Of a stretch of 64,000 bases of DNA, positions 8,915-16,500 are shown piece by piece; the first letter of the stretch is position 1, and each line of letters begins with the position of its first letter. The stretch comes from an uncultured Clostridia bacterium. GTDB taxonomy: Bacteria; Bacillota; Clostridia; Christensenellales; UBA1242. Under the pieces are notes generated by a model. The model was not told where the DNA came from. It saw only the letters and a list, made by a program, of their open reading frames with translations, and made no database searches. The translations under genes and the position numbers were made by a program. The DNA lies in the NCBI GenBank assembly GCA_934793215.1, contig CAKVOP010000001.1:1-64000 (forward strand), in the 5' to 3' direction.

Positions 8915-8972
8915 ATTATATATTTTTTAATTTAGTAAATAAAAACAATTTGGATAATTTAAAATAAAAGAT

Positions 8973-9010
8973 AAAAAATCAATAAAAAATTAATTTTTTA
9001 TTGATTTTTT
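8973..9010. terminator. Perfect 38-bp palindrome between convergent genes
   Basis: Each arm is 19 nt (AAAAAATCAATAAAAAATT and its exact complement) with no spacer. Both ends are T-rich on the transcribed strand, so it can end both trmN6 (plus) and the SUF operon (minus). The stem is almost all A-T. Confidence 0.7.
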
Positions 9011-9103
9011 GTTTAAGTTTATTATTTAAATTAAATAAAAATTAAAAATGGGATAATTATTATTGTTAATTAATTATTTATTCATATTTGAATCTTTTAA
9101 AAA

Positions 9104-10024
9104 TTAACCAAGTAAGAACCCTTGAATGATAAAATCTTCTGCTTCGCGTTGAGTTAATCCTAGCGTCATAAGTTTGATAAGTTCATCTCCGGCAATTTTG
9201 CCAATAACGGCCTCATGTTCAAGAGAAGAGTTTGGATCAGCTGCGTCAATCTCTGGTACGCTTTTAATTCGTGCATTATGAAGAAGAATTCCGTCGCACT
9301 CAACATGTCCAAAACATTCATTCTTGCCAACAAGGTTTGATCGAAATTCTTGATAAGAGTTATCTTTTGCCACGCTATGACTTACAACATCGACTGCGGA
9401 GTGTTTACCTAAAAGTTTAACATTGAATTGCGTTTTTGCCGATTGATTATCGGTTGTTAAGATGTTTTCTTGTATGTCAAGTCTTGCATTTTCGCCAATT
9501 TGAGCAAAAGTTTTTCTTATCGTGCTTGTTACTCCTCCAAGTTGTGTTGTTTCCATAATCATACGGCTATTTTTCTTCATAAAAACACGAGTTACAGGAT
9601 TTAACACTTTTTTGCCACTTCCGTCGCCTTCTCCTAAATGGCGCTCAATGTATTTCACTTTTGCACCTTCTTCAAGATAAAATGTGTGAATTCCGTCATG
9701 TTGACTATCTTTACAGGTGGCGTTGTGTATTCCGCAACCTGCAACAATAAGAACATCGGCGTCTTTGCCAATATAAAAATCATTGTAGACCATGTCGTTA
9801 ATTCCGCCGACTGTGATTATAACGGGAATGTGTACACTTTTGCCTTGAACGCCAGCGTGTACGATAATATCGATTCCGCTTTTATCGGTTTTAGGATTAA
9901 TTTCAATTTCTTTTGTTGAATTTCTTTCAAGGGGAGCGCCATTTCTGCGAATATTGAAAGCCCCAGAAGGTGTTTTGTGTAAATCTGCAATTTTTTCAAG
10001 GAGTTTAAGTTCTATACTATTCAT
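9104..10024 (-). CDS. Short SufB/SufD-family Fe-S cluster scaffold, 306 aa
   Basis: Partner of SufC in iron-sulfur cluster assembly. Seen: the beta-helix core, then the C-terminal family signature with HVECDGILLHNARIKSVPEID (about residues 243-262), SSLEHEAVIGKIAGDELI and a helical tail with GLTQREAEDFIIQGF. At 306 residues it is much shorter than SufB of proteobacteria (close to 500) and lacks most of the N-terminal region. Its size and its pairing with a single sufC match the minimal 'SMS' type described in archaea and some anaerobes. The Cys in VECDG probably corresponds to the catalytic SufB cysteine; this is inferred from motif position. AAAGGAGG precedes the ATG, which overlaps the sufC end by 8 nt. 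Confidence 0.88.
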   Translation of the reverse strand: MNSIELKLLEKIADLHKTPSGAFNIRRNGAPLERNSTKEIEINPKTDKSGIDIIVHAGVQGKSVHIPVIITVGGINDMVYNDFYIGKDADVLIVAGCGIHNATCKDSQHDGIHTFYLEEGAKVKYIERHLGEGDGSGKKVLNPVTRVFMKKNSRMIMETTQLGGVTSTIRKTFAQIGENARLDIQENILTTDNQSAKTQFNVKLLGKHSAVDVVSHSVAKDNSYQEFRSNLVGKNECFGHVECDGILLHNARIKSVPEIDAADPNSSLEHEAVIGKIAGDELIKLMTLGLTQREAEDFIIQGFLLG

Positions 10025-10715
10025 CTTTTCCTCCTTTTCGCTCTATCAATGGCAAAATCTCATTATAAGTGCCAATTTTTTTAATTCTTCCACTTTGAAG
10101 TAAAATCACTTCATCTGCGATTTCAAGAATTTTCTTTTGGTGACTTACTATAATGTTTGTTGCACCTTTGAGAGAAGCAAAAATATTGGTTAGGTTTTCA
10201 AAACTCCATAGGTCTATTCCCGCCTCTGGCTCGTCAAAAATGTTGACCTTGCCTTTGCGGGCAAGAGCCATTGCAAGCTCTATTCTTTTAAGTTCTCCAC
10301 CAGAAAGCTTGTCGTCAAGTGGACGATCTAAATAATCTTTTGCACAAAGCCCCACTTGTAAAAGATATGCTCCCATTTGTCCCGCTGTTGCACCATCGCC
10401 GACAGCGATTTTTAAAAGGTCTTTTACTTTTAAGCCTTTAAAAGTTACGGGTGTTTGAAATGCGTATGTAAGTCCAAGGTTGGCTCTTTCTGTTATAGGG
10501 GTATTTGTTATATCTTTACCGCCTAACAAAATATGGCCACTTGAAGGGGACAAAATGCCCATTAAAAGTTTCACGAGCGTGCTTTTCCCGCTTCCATTTG
10601 GCCCCGTGATAACATAAATCTTTCCCTCTTTAAGATTGAGGGAAATATCTGTAAGTATTTGTTTTTCTCGATCATTATTAAGGGTCGAGTACGATAAATT
10701 TTTAATTTCTAACAT
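10017..10715 (-). CDS. sufC: Fe-S cluster assembly ATPase SufC, 232 aa
   Basis: ABC-type ATPase that drives conformational change of the SufB/D scaffold. Seen: Walker A GPNGSGKST (about residues 39-47), Q-loop near YAFQTPV, signature LSGGELKRIELA (about residues 138-149), Walker B VNIFDEPEAGID, and switch IIVSHQ. The DEPEAGID wording is typical of SufC rather than transporter ATPases. First gene of a two-gene operon, overlapping the scaffold gene by 8 nt. There is no Shine-Dalgarno site; the promoter lies so close that the transcript should begin at the ATG. Confidence 0.93.
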   Translation of the reverse strand: MLEIKNLSYSTLNNDREKQILTDISLNLKEGKIYVITGPNGSGKSTLVKLLMGILSPSSGHILLGGKDITNTPITERANLGLTYAFQTPVTFKGLKVKDLLKIAVGDGATAGQMGAYLLQVGLCAKDYLDRPLDDKLSGGELKRIELAMALARKGKVNIFDEPEAGIDLWSFENLTNIFASLKGATNIIVSHQKKILEIADEVILLQSGRIKKIGTYNEILPLIERKGGKDE

Positions 10716-10721
10716 GGTTTT

Positions 10722-10750
10722 ATTATATCATTTTGCTGGTTTTGTGTCAA
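10722..10750 (-). promoter_or_regulatory. Consensus promoter of sufC, predicted leaderless
   Basis: On the minus strand: TTGACA (10750-10745), 17-bp spacer, TATAAT (10727-10722), then AAAACC and the ATG at 10715. Both hexamers match the sigma-A consensus exactly. The 6-nt gap puts +1 on or beside the A of ATG. Confidence 0.85.
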
Positions 10751-10941
10751 CAAAGCGTTTATTTATTCTGCTGGGAATATTGATTTTTTAACTGCGGGTT
10801 TTATAAAAATTTTAAATTTATATGTTTTTTATCTAAAAGAATCGTAAAATTGCTCATTTTTAAGTAAAAAATCAACATTTTTAATTATTTTTAGGTGCGT
10901 GCATGTTGTTTAAGAGATTGTGATTTTTTTCGACCTAATTG

Positions 10942-10970
10942 TTGTTTTTTTGATAAAATATTGTTATACT
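10942..10970 (+). promoter_or_regulatory. Promoter of the gene at 11000
   Basis: -35 TTGTTT (10942-10947), 17-bp spacer, -10 TATACT (10965-10970). A degenerate Spo0A-like sequence (minus-strand GGTCGAAAA) lies just upstream near 10926-10934. Confidence 0.65.
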
Positions 10971-10999
10971 AAATATGAACATATAAAAAGGAGGTCAGA

Positions 11000-11572
11000 A
11001 TGGGCGTTTGGGGCAGAATCAAAAGTGCTGTAAATAATTTTTATGGCGGAAATGAAGAAGATTATGATGATGATGATTATGGCGTTGACGACGAAACAAA
11101 CGACGACGCAGAAGAAGATGACAACCCATCTGGCTATGGTGATGATAGCTCCAACCCTAGTGGCTATGGTGAAGACGAAGCGCCTTACACCGAGGAAGAC
11201 CTAGACGAAGGGGAGATAGAAGCACAAGCAGAAGAGCCCGAGGCTGTTGAGGAAAAGAAAATTATATCCCCATTTTCAAAAATGGGACTAGCGACCATGA
11301 AAAAAGAAGCAATTATTCATGGTTGTTCCCCTCGTGTTGAAATGCTCCCATGCCCAATTTGTCACGCAAAAAGTATTTTTATGAGTTACAGAATTTTTGA
11401 CTGGTTCCCTTTGCTGGTAGGGGCGAGAATAGTTGGTGTGCCTCTATATAGATTTTATTGTTTTAACAAGAAGTGTTCACGTAGTTGGTATAAGGGCTAC
11501 GTATTTAATTGCCCAACTGAAAAATTTCAACCAGCGTCAGTTCCAACTAAAAGACAATTTAATTCGATGTAA
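11000..11572 (+). CDS. Acidic protein with C-terminal zinc-ribbon-like domain, 190 aa
   Basis: I do not recognise a named family. Residues 1-15 (MGVWGRIKSAVNNFY) could form an amphipathic helix. Residues 18-90 are very acidic (Asp/Glu runs) and contain two copies of NPSGYG(D/E)D, so they are probably disordered. Residues 112-175 carry CPIC, a hydrophobic stretch (FDWFPLLVGARIVGVPLY) and then YCFNKKCSRSW, which looks like a four-cysteine zinc ribbon interrupted by a hydrophobic hairpin that may touch the membrane. A strong site AAAGGAGGT precedes the ATG. It lies between the SUF operon (divergent) and the TasA-like gene group; it might be related to either or neither. Confidence 0.65.
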   Translation: MGVWGRIKSAVNNFYGGNEEDYDDDDYGVDDETNDDAEEDDNPSGYGDDSSNPSGYGEDEAPYTEEDLDEGEIEAQAEEPEAVEEKKIISPFSKMGLATMKKEAIIHGCSPRVEMLPCPICHAKSIFMSYRIFDWFPLLVGARIVGVPLYRFYCFNKKCSRSWYKGYVFNCPTEKFQPASVPTKRQFNSM

Positions 11573-11580
11573 AAATTTTA

Positions 11581-11612
11581 AAATCACGCCCGTTTTTGAG
11601 CGTGTTTTTTTT
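11581..11612 (+). terminator. Intrinsic terminator
   Basis: CACGC / GCGTG short stem flanked by A and T tracts and followed by eight T. Confidence 0.65.
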
Positions 11613-11746
11613 GAAGTGGGCTTGCGGTGAGGCGGTTAAGCAAGAACCTATATATAATATATCTATATGTTTACTTAATAATATCATATATAAATGCGAA
11701 TTTCAGTTTGATTTGATTTTAAATTTCACGCAAAGTTTCTTAAAAA

Positions 11747-11757
11747 TTTTGTCGAAA
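11747..11757 (+). promoter_or_regulatory. Candidate Spo0A box upstream of the TasA-like gene at 11863
   Basis: TTTTGTCGAAA contains the exact 0A-box core TGTCGAA (11750-11756) and ends 4 nt before the -35 hexamer. The same element occurs at the same place upstream of the paralogue at 12923. Direct activation by Spo0A~P is an inference from the motif and its position. Confidence 0.6.
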
Positions 11758-11761
11758 AAAT

Positions 11762-11790
11762 TTGACTTAAATTGTTTATTTGGTTATACT
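11762..11790 (+). promoter_or_regulatory. Promoter of the TasA-like gene at 11863
   Basis: -35 TTGACT (11762-11767), 17-bp spacer, -10 TATACT (11785-11790). The stretch from the 0A box to beyond the -10 is nearly the same as at 12743-12785. The leader of about 66 nt contains an inverted repeat (CAGTT...AACTG near 11816-11837) before the AAAGGGG ribosome site. Confidence 0.85.
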
Positions 11791-11862
11791 AAATTTAGAA
11801 TGATTAAGGCATGGACAGTTTTGTTATAAACGAACTGCTCATTCACTCTAAAGGGGATAAAT

Positions 11863-12453
11863 ATGGAAAGAAAAGATAAGAAAAAAGTTATGAGTTCATT
11901 CGCAAGAATATTCTTTGCATTCTTGTTTGTTTCATCGTGGGCAGTTCTTGGAGTCGCTCTTGCCATTTCTTCGGCAAAGGTGGATATCGGTGGTAAAATC
12001 ACATTCCAAGCAACAGATGTTCAGGTTACAGTTTCAAATGCAACGTTTGCAGGATTCAAGACAAATCCAAACGGCTCAAAATGCATTGGCTTTACAACAG
12101 ACGCAAGCACGACCGCTCAACCAGACATTACTTCTTGGGCTGGGCTTGACCTTGCTTGGCAAAGCACAGGTGCAGATGCGACAATCACTTATACAATCAA
12201 AAACAACGATGCTGGCAGTGATTCAATTAAAGTTAAATTTGGTGCAATCACAGGGCTTTCAGGCACAAACTCAACCATGACCGTCTCTGTTAAAAATGAC
12301 ACTGCGAATGCTGAAAATTTGACCGCTTCTGGTAAAGAATTCACTCTTGCAGCGACAAAAACTATCACAGTGACTCTTACATTTAAAGTTACAAACCATA
12401 ATATGAAAGCAGAAATTGCTTCATTTGCAGTTCCAATCACAATGTCTAAATAA
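11863..12453 (+). CDS. Secreted TasA/camelysin-like fibre-subunit candidate, 196 aa
   Basis: Predicted exported protein. Seen: a basic n-region (MERKDKKK), a hydrophobic segment (about residues 12-36) ending LGVALAISSAKVDIGG, then an all-beta region rich in Thr, Ser, Asn and Ala. The core has WAGLDLAWQ, TITYTIKNND and KTITVTLTFKVT, an alternating-strand pattern like the beta-sandwich of TasA and camelysin. The same leader occurs in the proteins at 12923, 13544 and 47601. There is no LPXTG motif or C-terminal membrane anchor. No sipW-type signal peptidase gene is in the window. The TasA relation is inferred from pattern and size, not from a search. It sits under a Spo0A-box promoter as a single gene with its own terminator. 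Confidence 0.65.
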   Translation: MERKDKKKVMSSFARIFFAFLFVSSWAVLGVALAISSAKVDIGGKITFQATDVQVTVSNATFAGFKTNPNGSKCIGFTTDASTTAQPDITSWAGLDLAWQSTGADATITYTIKNNDAGSDSIKVKFGAITGLSGTNSTMTVSVKNDTANAENLTASGKEFTLAATKTITVTLTFKVTNHNMKAEIASFAVPITMSK

Positions 12454-12463
12454 ATTTGGCTTA

Positions 12464-12494
12464 AAAAGCGTGGGGGTAAACCCCCGCTTTTTAT
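12464..12494 (+). terminator. Strong intrinsic terminator
   Basis: AAAAGCG, then GGGGG TAAA CCCCC, then CGCTTTTT. The GC-rich stem fits the end of a highly transcribed gene. Confidence 0.95.
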
Positions 12495-12742
12495 TTCCGC
12501 GTGGAGATGGAGGACGCTTTCTTGACTTATAAAAATATTATTTTTTTATATCTCCTCAATCTAAAAGTTTTTTAAAAAGCCGATTTCTTGCGTGAAAATG
12601 GAACTGGTGGCAGTTGATAGGCTATATTTTAATAGAATTTGAGACGGCTAGATTTGAAAAATTTTTACGAATTATTCAATATCAGCCTTTTTTAAATTTG
12701 TCAAGCGAATATCAAAAAAATATGTTTAAAAAAGTTAAAAAA
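12495..12742. other. Intergenic region without recognised content
   Basis: About 250 bp between the two TasA-like genes. I see no gene, repeat or hairpin that stands out before the promoter of the second gene. Confidence 0.5.
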
Positions 12743-12751
12743 TTGTCGAAA
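12743..12751 (+). promoter_or_regulatory. Candidate Spo0A box upstream of the TasA-like gene at 12923
   Basis: TTGTCGAAA contains the exact 0A core TGTCGAA (12744-12750), 6 nt before the -35. It matches the element at 11747-11757 in sequence and, within 1 nt, in position. Confidence 0.6.
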
Positions 12752-12756
12752 AAAAT

Positions 12757-12785
12757 TTGACTTAAATTGTATATTTGGGTATACT
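12757..12785 (+). promoter_or_regulatory. Promoter of the TasA-like/BspA operon
   Basis: -35 TTGACT (12757-12762), 17-bp spacer, -10 TATACT (12780-12785). Near-duplicate of the promoter at 11762-11790. Confidence 0.85.
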
Positions 12786-12791
12786 AACACT

Positions 12792-12922
12792 AGAATGAGT
12801 GATTGAGAGAAGAGTGTAACAAATCTTTGCTCAATGGTTTGCAAAGTGCAGGCAGCCAGCTCAGCAAGACGATGATACATAAAACTACTCTGTTTCGCTC
12901 ATAATTATAAAGGAGGAAGATT
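12792..12922 (+). promoter_or_regulatory. Long structured 5' leader
   Basis: About 130 nt separate the predicted start from the ATG. The leader holds a hairpin CTTTGC / GCAAAG near 12823-12846 and ends in AAAGGAGG. It could stabilise a highly expressed mRNA or serve regulation; I recognise no known riboswitch. Confidence 0.4.
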
Positions 12923-13522
12923 ATGGAAAAGAAGAACAAAAGAAAGTTTTGGGGAACTTTAACAAGCTTTTTGCTTACATTCATGTTCATTTCATCATGG
13001 GCTGTACTTGGCGTTGCACTCGCATTAAAAGCAGCTAACGTTAATGTAGGTGGTAATATTAGCTTTACTTCTACCGACGTTCAAGCAACTGTTAAACTTG
13101 ACAGCGTAACTGGAGCAGAAGCAGATAGCTATACTGGAAAATTCCAAGATATCACATTTGTAAAAACTACAAAAACTGATGACACAACTGTTAATGCAGC
13201 AGTAGCTTCATGGAAAGACCTTGACTTGGTTTGGACAGATGCTGACGCACCTGTAGCAGTTATCACTTTCGCAATCACTAACACAAACGCTAAACAAGCA
13301 ATGAAAGTTACAGTTGGTGAAATCGTTAAAGGAACAGAAGACAACGCTACAATCGCAGTTAAAGTTGGTGAACAAGCTCACACTGCAAGTGCAGACTACA
13401 ATGTTGAAGCTAGTGCATCTTTAAAAGTTACAATCACTCTTACAGTAACTAGCGCTGATCAAGACGCTAAGATTACTGGCTGGAATGTACCTATCACTCT
13501 TGAACAAGCTGCTAGAGCTTAA
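12923..13522 (+). CDS. Secreted TasA/camelysin-like fibre-subunit candidate, 199 aa
   Basis: Paralogue of the gene at 11863. Seen: basic n-region MEKKNKRKFWG, hydrophobic segment to about residue 37, then the shared junction SSWAVLGVALALKAANVNVGG. The mature part is rich in Ala, Thr, Val and Lys and repeats the pattern WKDLDLVW, AVITFAITNTN and SLKVTITLTVTSADQ, ending NVPITLEQAARA. Codon use is narrow (GCA/GCT, AAA, ACT/ACA), which suggests high expression. AAAGGAGG precedes the ATG. The giant LRR gene starts 21 nt after the stop, so the two form an operon, with the small protein probably made in excess. Function as an extracellular fibre or S-layer-like subunit is inferred. Confidence 0.65.
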   Translation: MEKKNKRKFWGTLTSFLLTFMFISSWAVLGVALALKAANVNVGGNISFTSTDVQATVKLDSVTGAEADSYTGKFQDITFVKTTKTDDTTVNAAVASWKDLDLVWTDADAPVAVITFAITNTNAKQAMKVTVGEIVKGTEDNATIAVKVGEQAHTASADYNVEASASLKVTITLTVTSADQDAKITGWNVPITLEQAARA

Positions 13523-13543
13523 TCAAATTTTTAGGAGTAAACC

Positions 13544-16500
13544 TTGAAAACTAAAAACAAAAAAAGATTTTGGGGACTCTTTTGTGGATACCTATTTTCG
13601 ATTTTGTTTTTGGCGAGCGGATTGGTTTTAAGTGTAACTTCAGCACTTTCGCTCGCAACTATAAATGCGGGCGGGAAATTTAATTTTATTGTGCCAGTGG
13701 AGGACGAATCTGCCTACACTGGCATTTTAAAATTTTATGATCCTGACTCGACTGCATCAACTATTTCGGTTTGTGCAGACCCATCGACAAAATCAAATAG
13801 TGACTATCCTTCAACAGTCACAATCCCAAACAAAATTAGAGTTAGTGGCAAAACCTATACAATAAAGATTGTAGGTTCTTTTTCTGGTTGTTCTAACCTT
13901 CAATCAATCACAATTCCTGATAGTGCATCAATAATAAATTCCTCCATTTATTCTTCAAGCACGGGTGCGGGCGTCACTGACACCGTAAACACGTTTGAAA
14001 ACTGCACTAATCTTCAATCAATCACAATTCCAAGTGGTATTCAGTCAATCGTGACAGGTGCATTCAATGGGTGTACCGCTCTTGCAACCATGACTGTTGC
14101 CAGTGGAAATACAAAATATTATAGTAGCAATAACGCAATCATCACCAAGGCGAACAAAACCCTTGTTGCAGGTTGCAAAAACACTACTATTCCAAACGAT
14201 GTTACTGCAATCGGGGATAGAGCATTCCGTAAGATTTCGACATTAACATCAATCACAATTCCAACTTCGGTTAAATCTTTGGGATCAAGTGCATTCGCAT
14301 TTTCTGGTCTTTCAAGTATTGCAATTCCTGCTGGAACAACAAGCATTGAGGGCAACACTTTTGCATGTTCTACTTCGCTGGGGACAATAAGCGTTGATAG
14401 TGCAAACACAAAATATAAGGGTGAAGGCAATGCCATAATTGAAAAGGCAACTGAAAAATTAATTGCAGGTTGCAAAAACACAGTGATTCCAAGTTATGTT
14501 AAAGAAATTGGAAGTTATGCTTTCCAAGGGCATCCTATCACAAGTGTAACAATTCCAGCAAGCACCACAATAATTGATCCGTATGCATTTATGAGTTGCT
14601 CAAAACTTACATCTGCAACATTTAAAACGGATTTTGGGTGGAAAGTTGATGGAACGGCAATTGATGTCGCTTCAAGCACATCCACAAATGCTACTAATTT
14701 AAAGACTACTCATGTTTCAAAAACATGGGTTCAAGCTACTCCAACCGCCGAGGAATACACAGACTTTGCGTTTACTTTCTTTGACAATGCAGACGGCACA
14801 CATACAGCATCGGTTAGAGCAAAAGATACAAACACAATTTCAGGTGCAAAGCGTATTCCAACTCTTGTTGCGAAGACTGCCGGCGGAACTGACTATGTAG
14901 TAAACAAAATTGAAGCAAACGGCTTCCAATACGCAACAAACCTCACCTCAATCGAAATTCCAAGCACAATCATTGAAATTGAAGACTATGGTTTTGCTGG
15001 AAGTGGATTGACATCGGTCGTGGTTCCAGGTTCGGTTAAAAGACTTGGTGAACAAGCCTTCGGCAGTGGTGCGTTCGGCAGTGTGGCTACTACTACGTCA
15101 TTGCAAACAATTACTCTCAACGACGGGCTTGAAACAATCGGATATGCAGCATTCCATACATCTGGGCTTACTTCAATCACAATACCAAGCACGGTAACCA
15201 GCATGGAAGCCGAAGCATTTTATGGCTGCACCAATTTGCAAACAGTCAACATTTTAGGGCAAATAACAGAGATAGCGAACTCAATATTTGCTGGATGTTC
15301 AAAACTTACAACTGTTGATATGCCAAATTCGGTCAAAACTATTGGAGATTCGGCTTTTGTGGGCTGCGAAAAATTAATCAATATAAATTTAAGTTCTAGC
15401 CTTGAAACTATTGAAGTGGGAGCATTTGCATATACTGGTTTGACATCTATCACAATTCCTGCAAGTGTTACAAGAATTGGAGGTAGTACTAGCGCAAATT
15501 CTTGGCCATTTAGTGATTGCGGGAGTTTATCTTCGGTAATTTTCGAGAATCCAATTGGATGGAAAGCGGATAATGTCTATATTTATCTTGGCGTTCCAAG
15601 TCAAAATGCACAGTATTTTGCGAATGAAAATTATACTTATGGTGCATGGACGCGTGGTGATAGCCAAATCTTCGACTTTACATTTAACGCAGATAGCACT
15701 GCGTCAGTTAAAGCGTATGACAATGCAACTATTAATGGTGGCATTATTATTCCTACTCTTGCCATGGATAGCAATGGTTCAACATGCACAGTAAACAAGG
15801 TGGAAGATAACGGATTTGCTTATCAAAGTGGTTTGGATTCTGTAATTTTCACAGATTCAATAAGAGTAGTTGGAGAATCTGCTTTTGCTAGCACTGGTTT
15901 GGGAGAAATTATCCTCAATGAAGGGCTTGAGACTATTTCTTATCAAGCGTTCTACCAATCTGGTAGCACATCTATTTATATCCCAGCTTCGGTGACAAGT
16001 CTACAAGCAGAAGCATTCTATCAATGCACTAACCTTGCATCTGTTACAATAGCTCCAAGTTCAGCACTCACAACAATTAGTGATAATGTGTTCCAAGAAA
16101 CAGCGATTAACAATTTCGTAATACCAAATTCTGTTACGGAGATTAAAGCAGGAGCATTCTTTGCTTGTGCAAATCTTACAAACATAACTATTCCAGAAAA
16201 TGTTACGACTATTGGCTCTTCAGCATTTCAATATTCAGGACTGACATCTGCCACCTTCAGCAAAGCCTATGGCTGGAAAGCAGGTGACACCATTGTAGAT
16301 GTTTCTGCTGACACAGCACAAAACGCAACTTGGCTTGCTGATACTTATGCGGGAGAAATTTGGACACAATCACTCCCAAATGAAGATTTTTATAGTGATT
16401 TTATCTTTACATTTAATGATACAAACAAGACTGCATCGGTTAAAGCAAGGGATACAAGCACAATATCAGGCAATAAAGTTATTCCAAGCACAGTAGTTAA

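Noticed and set aside
11000..11100. SepF (cell-division) similarity of the N-terminus MGVWGRIK plus acidic linker
   Set aside because: Only the first 30 residues look alike; the SepF core domain is absent and a zinc-ribbon-like domain is present instead.
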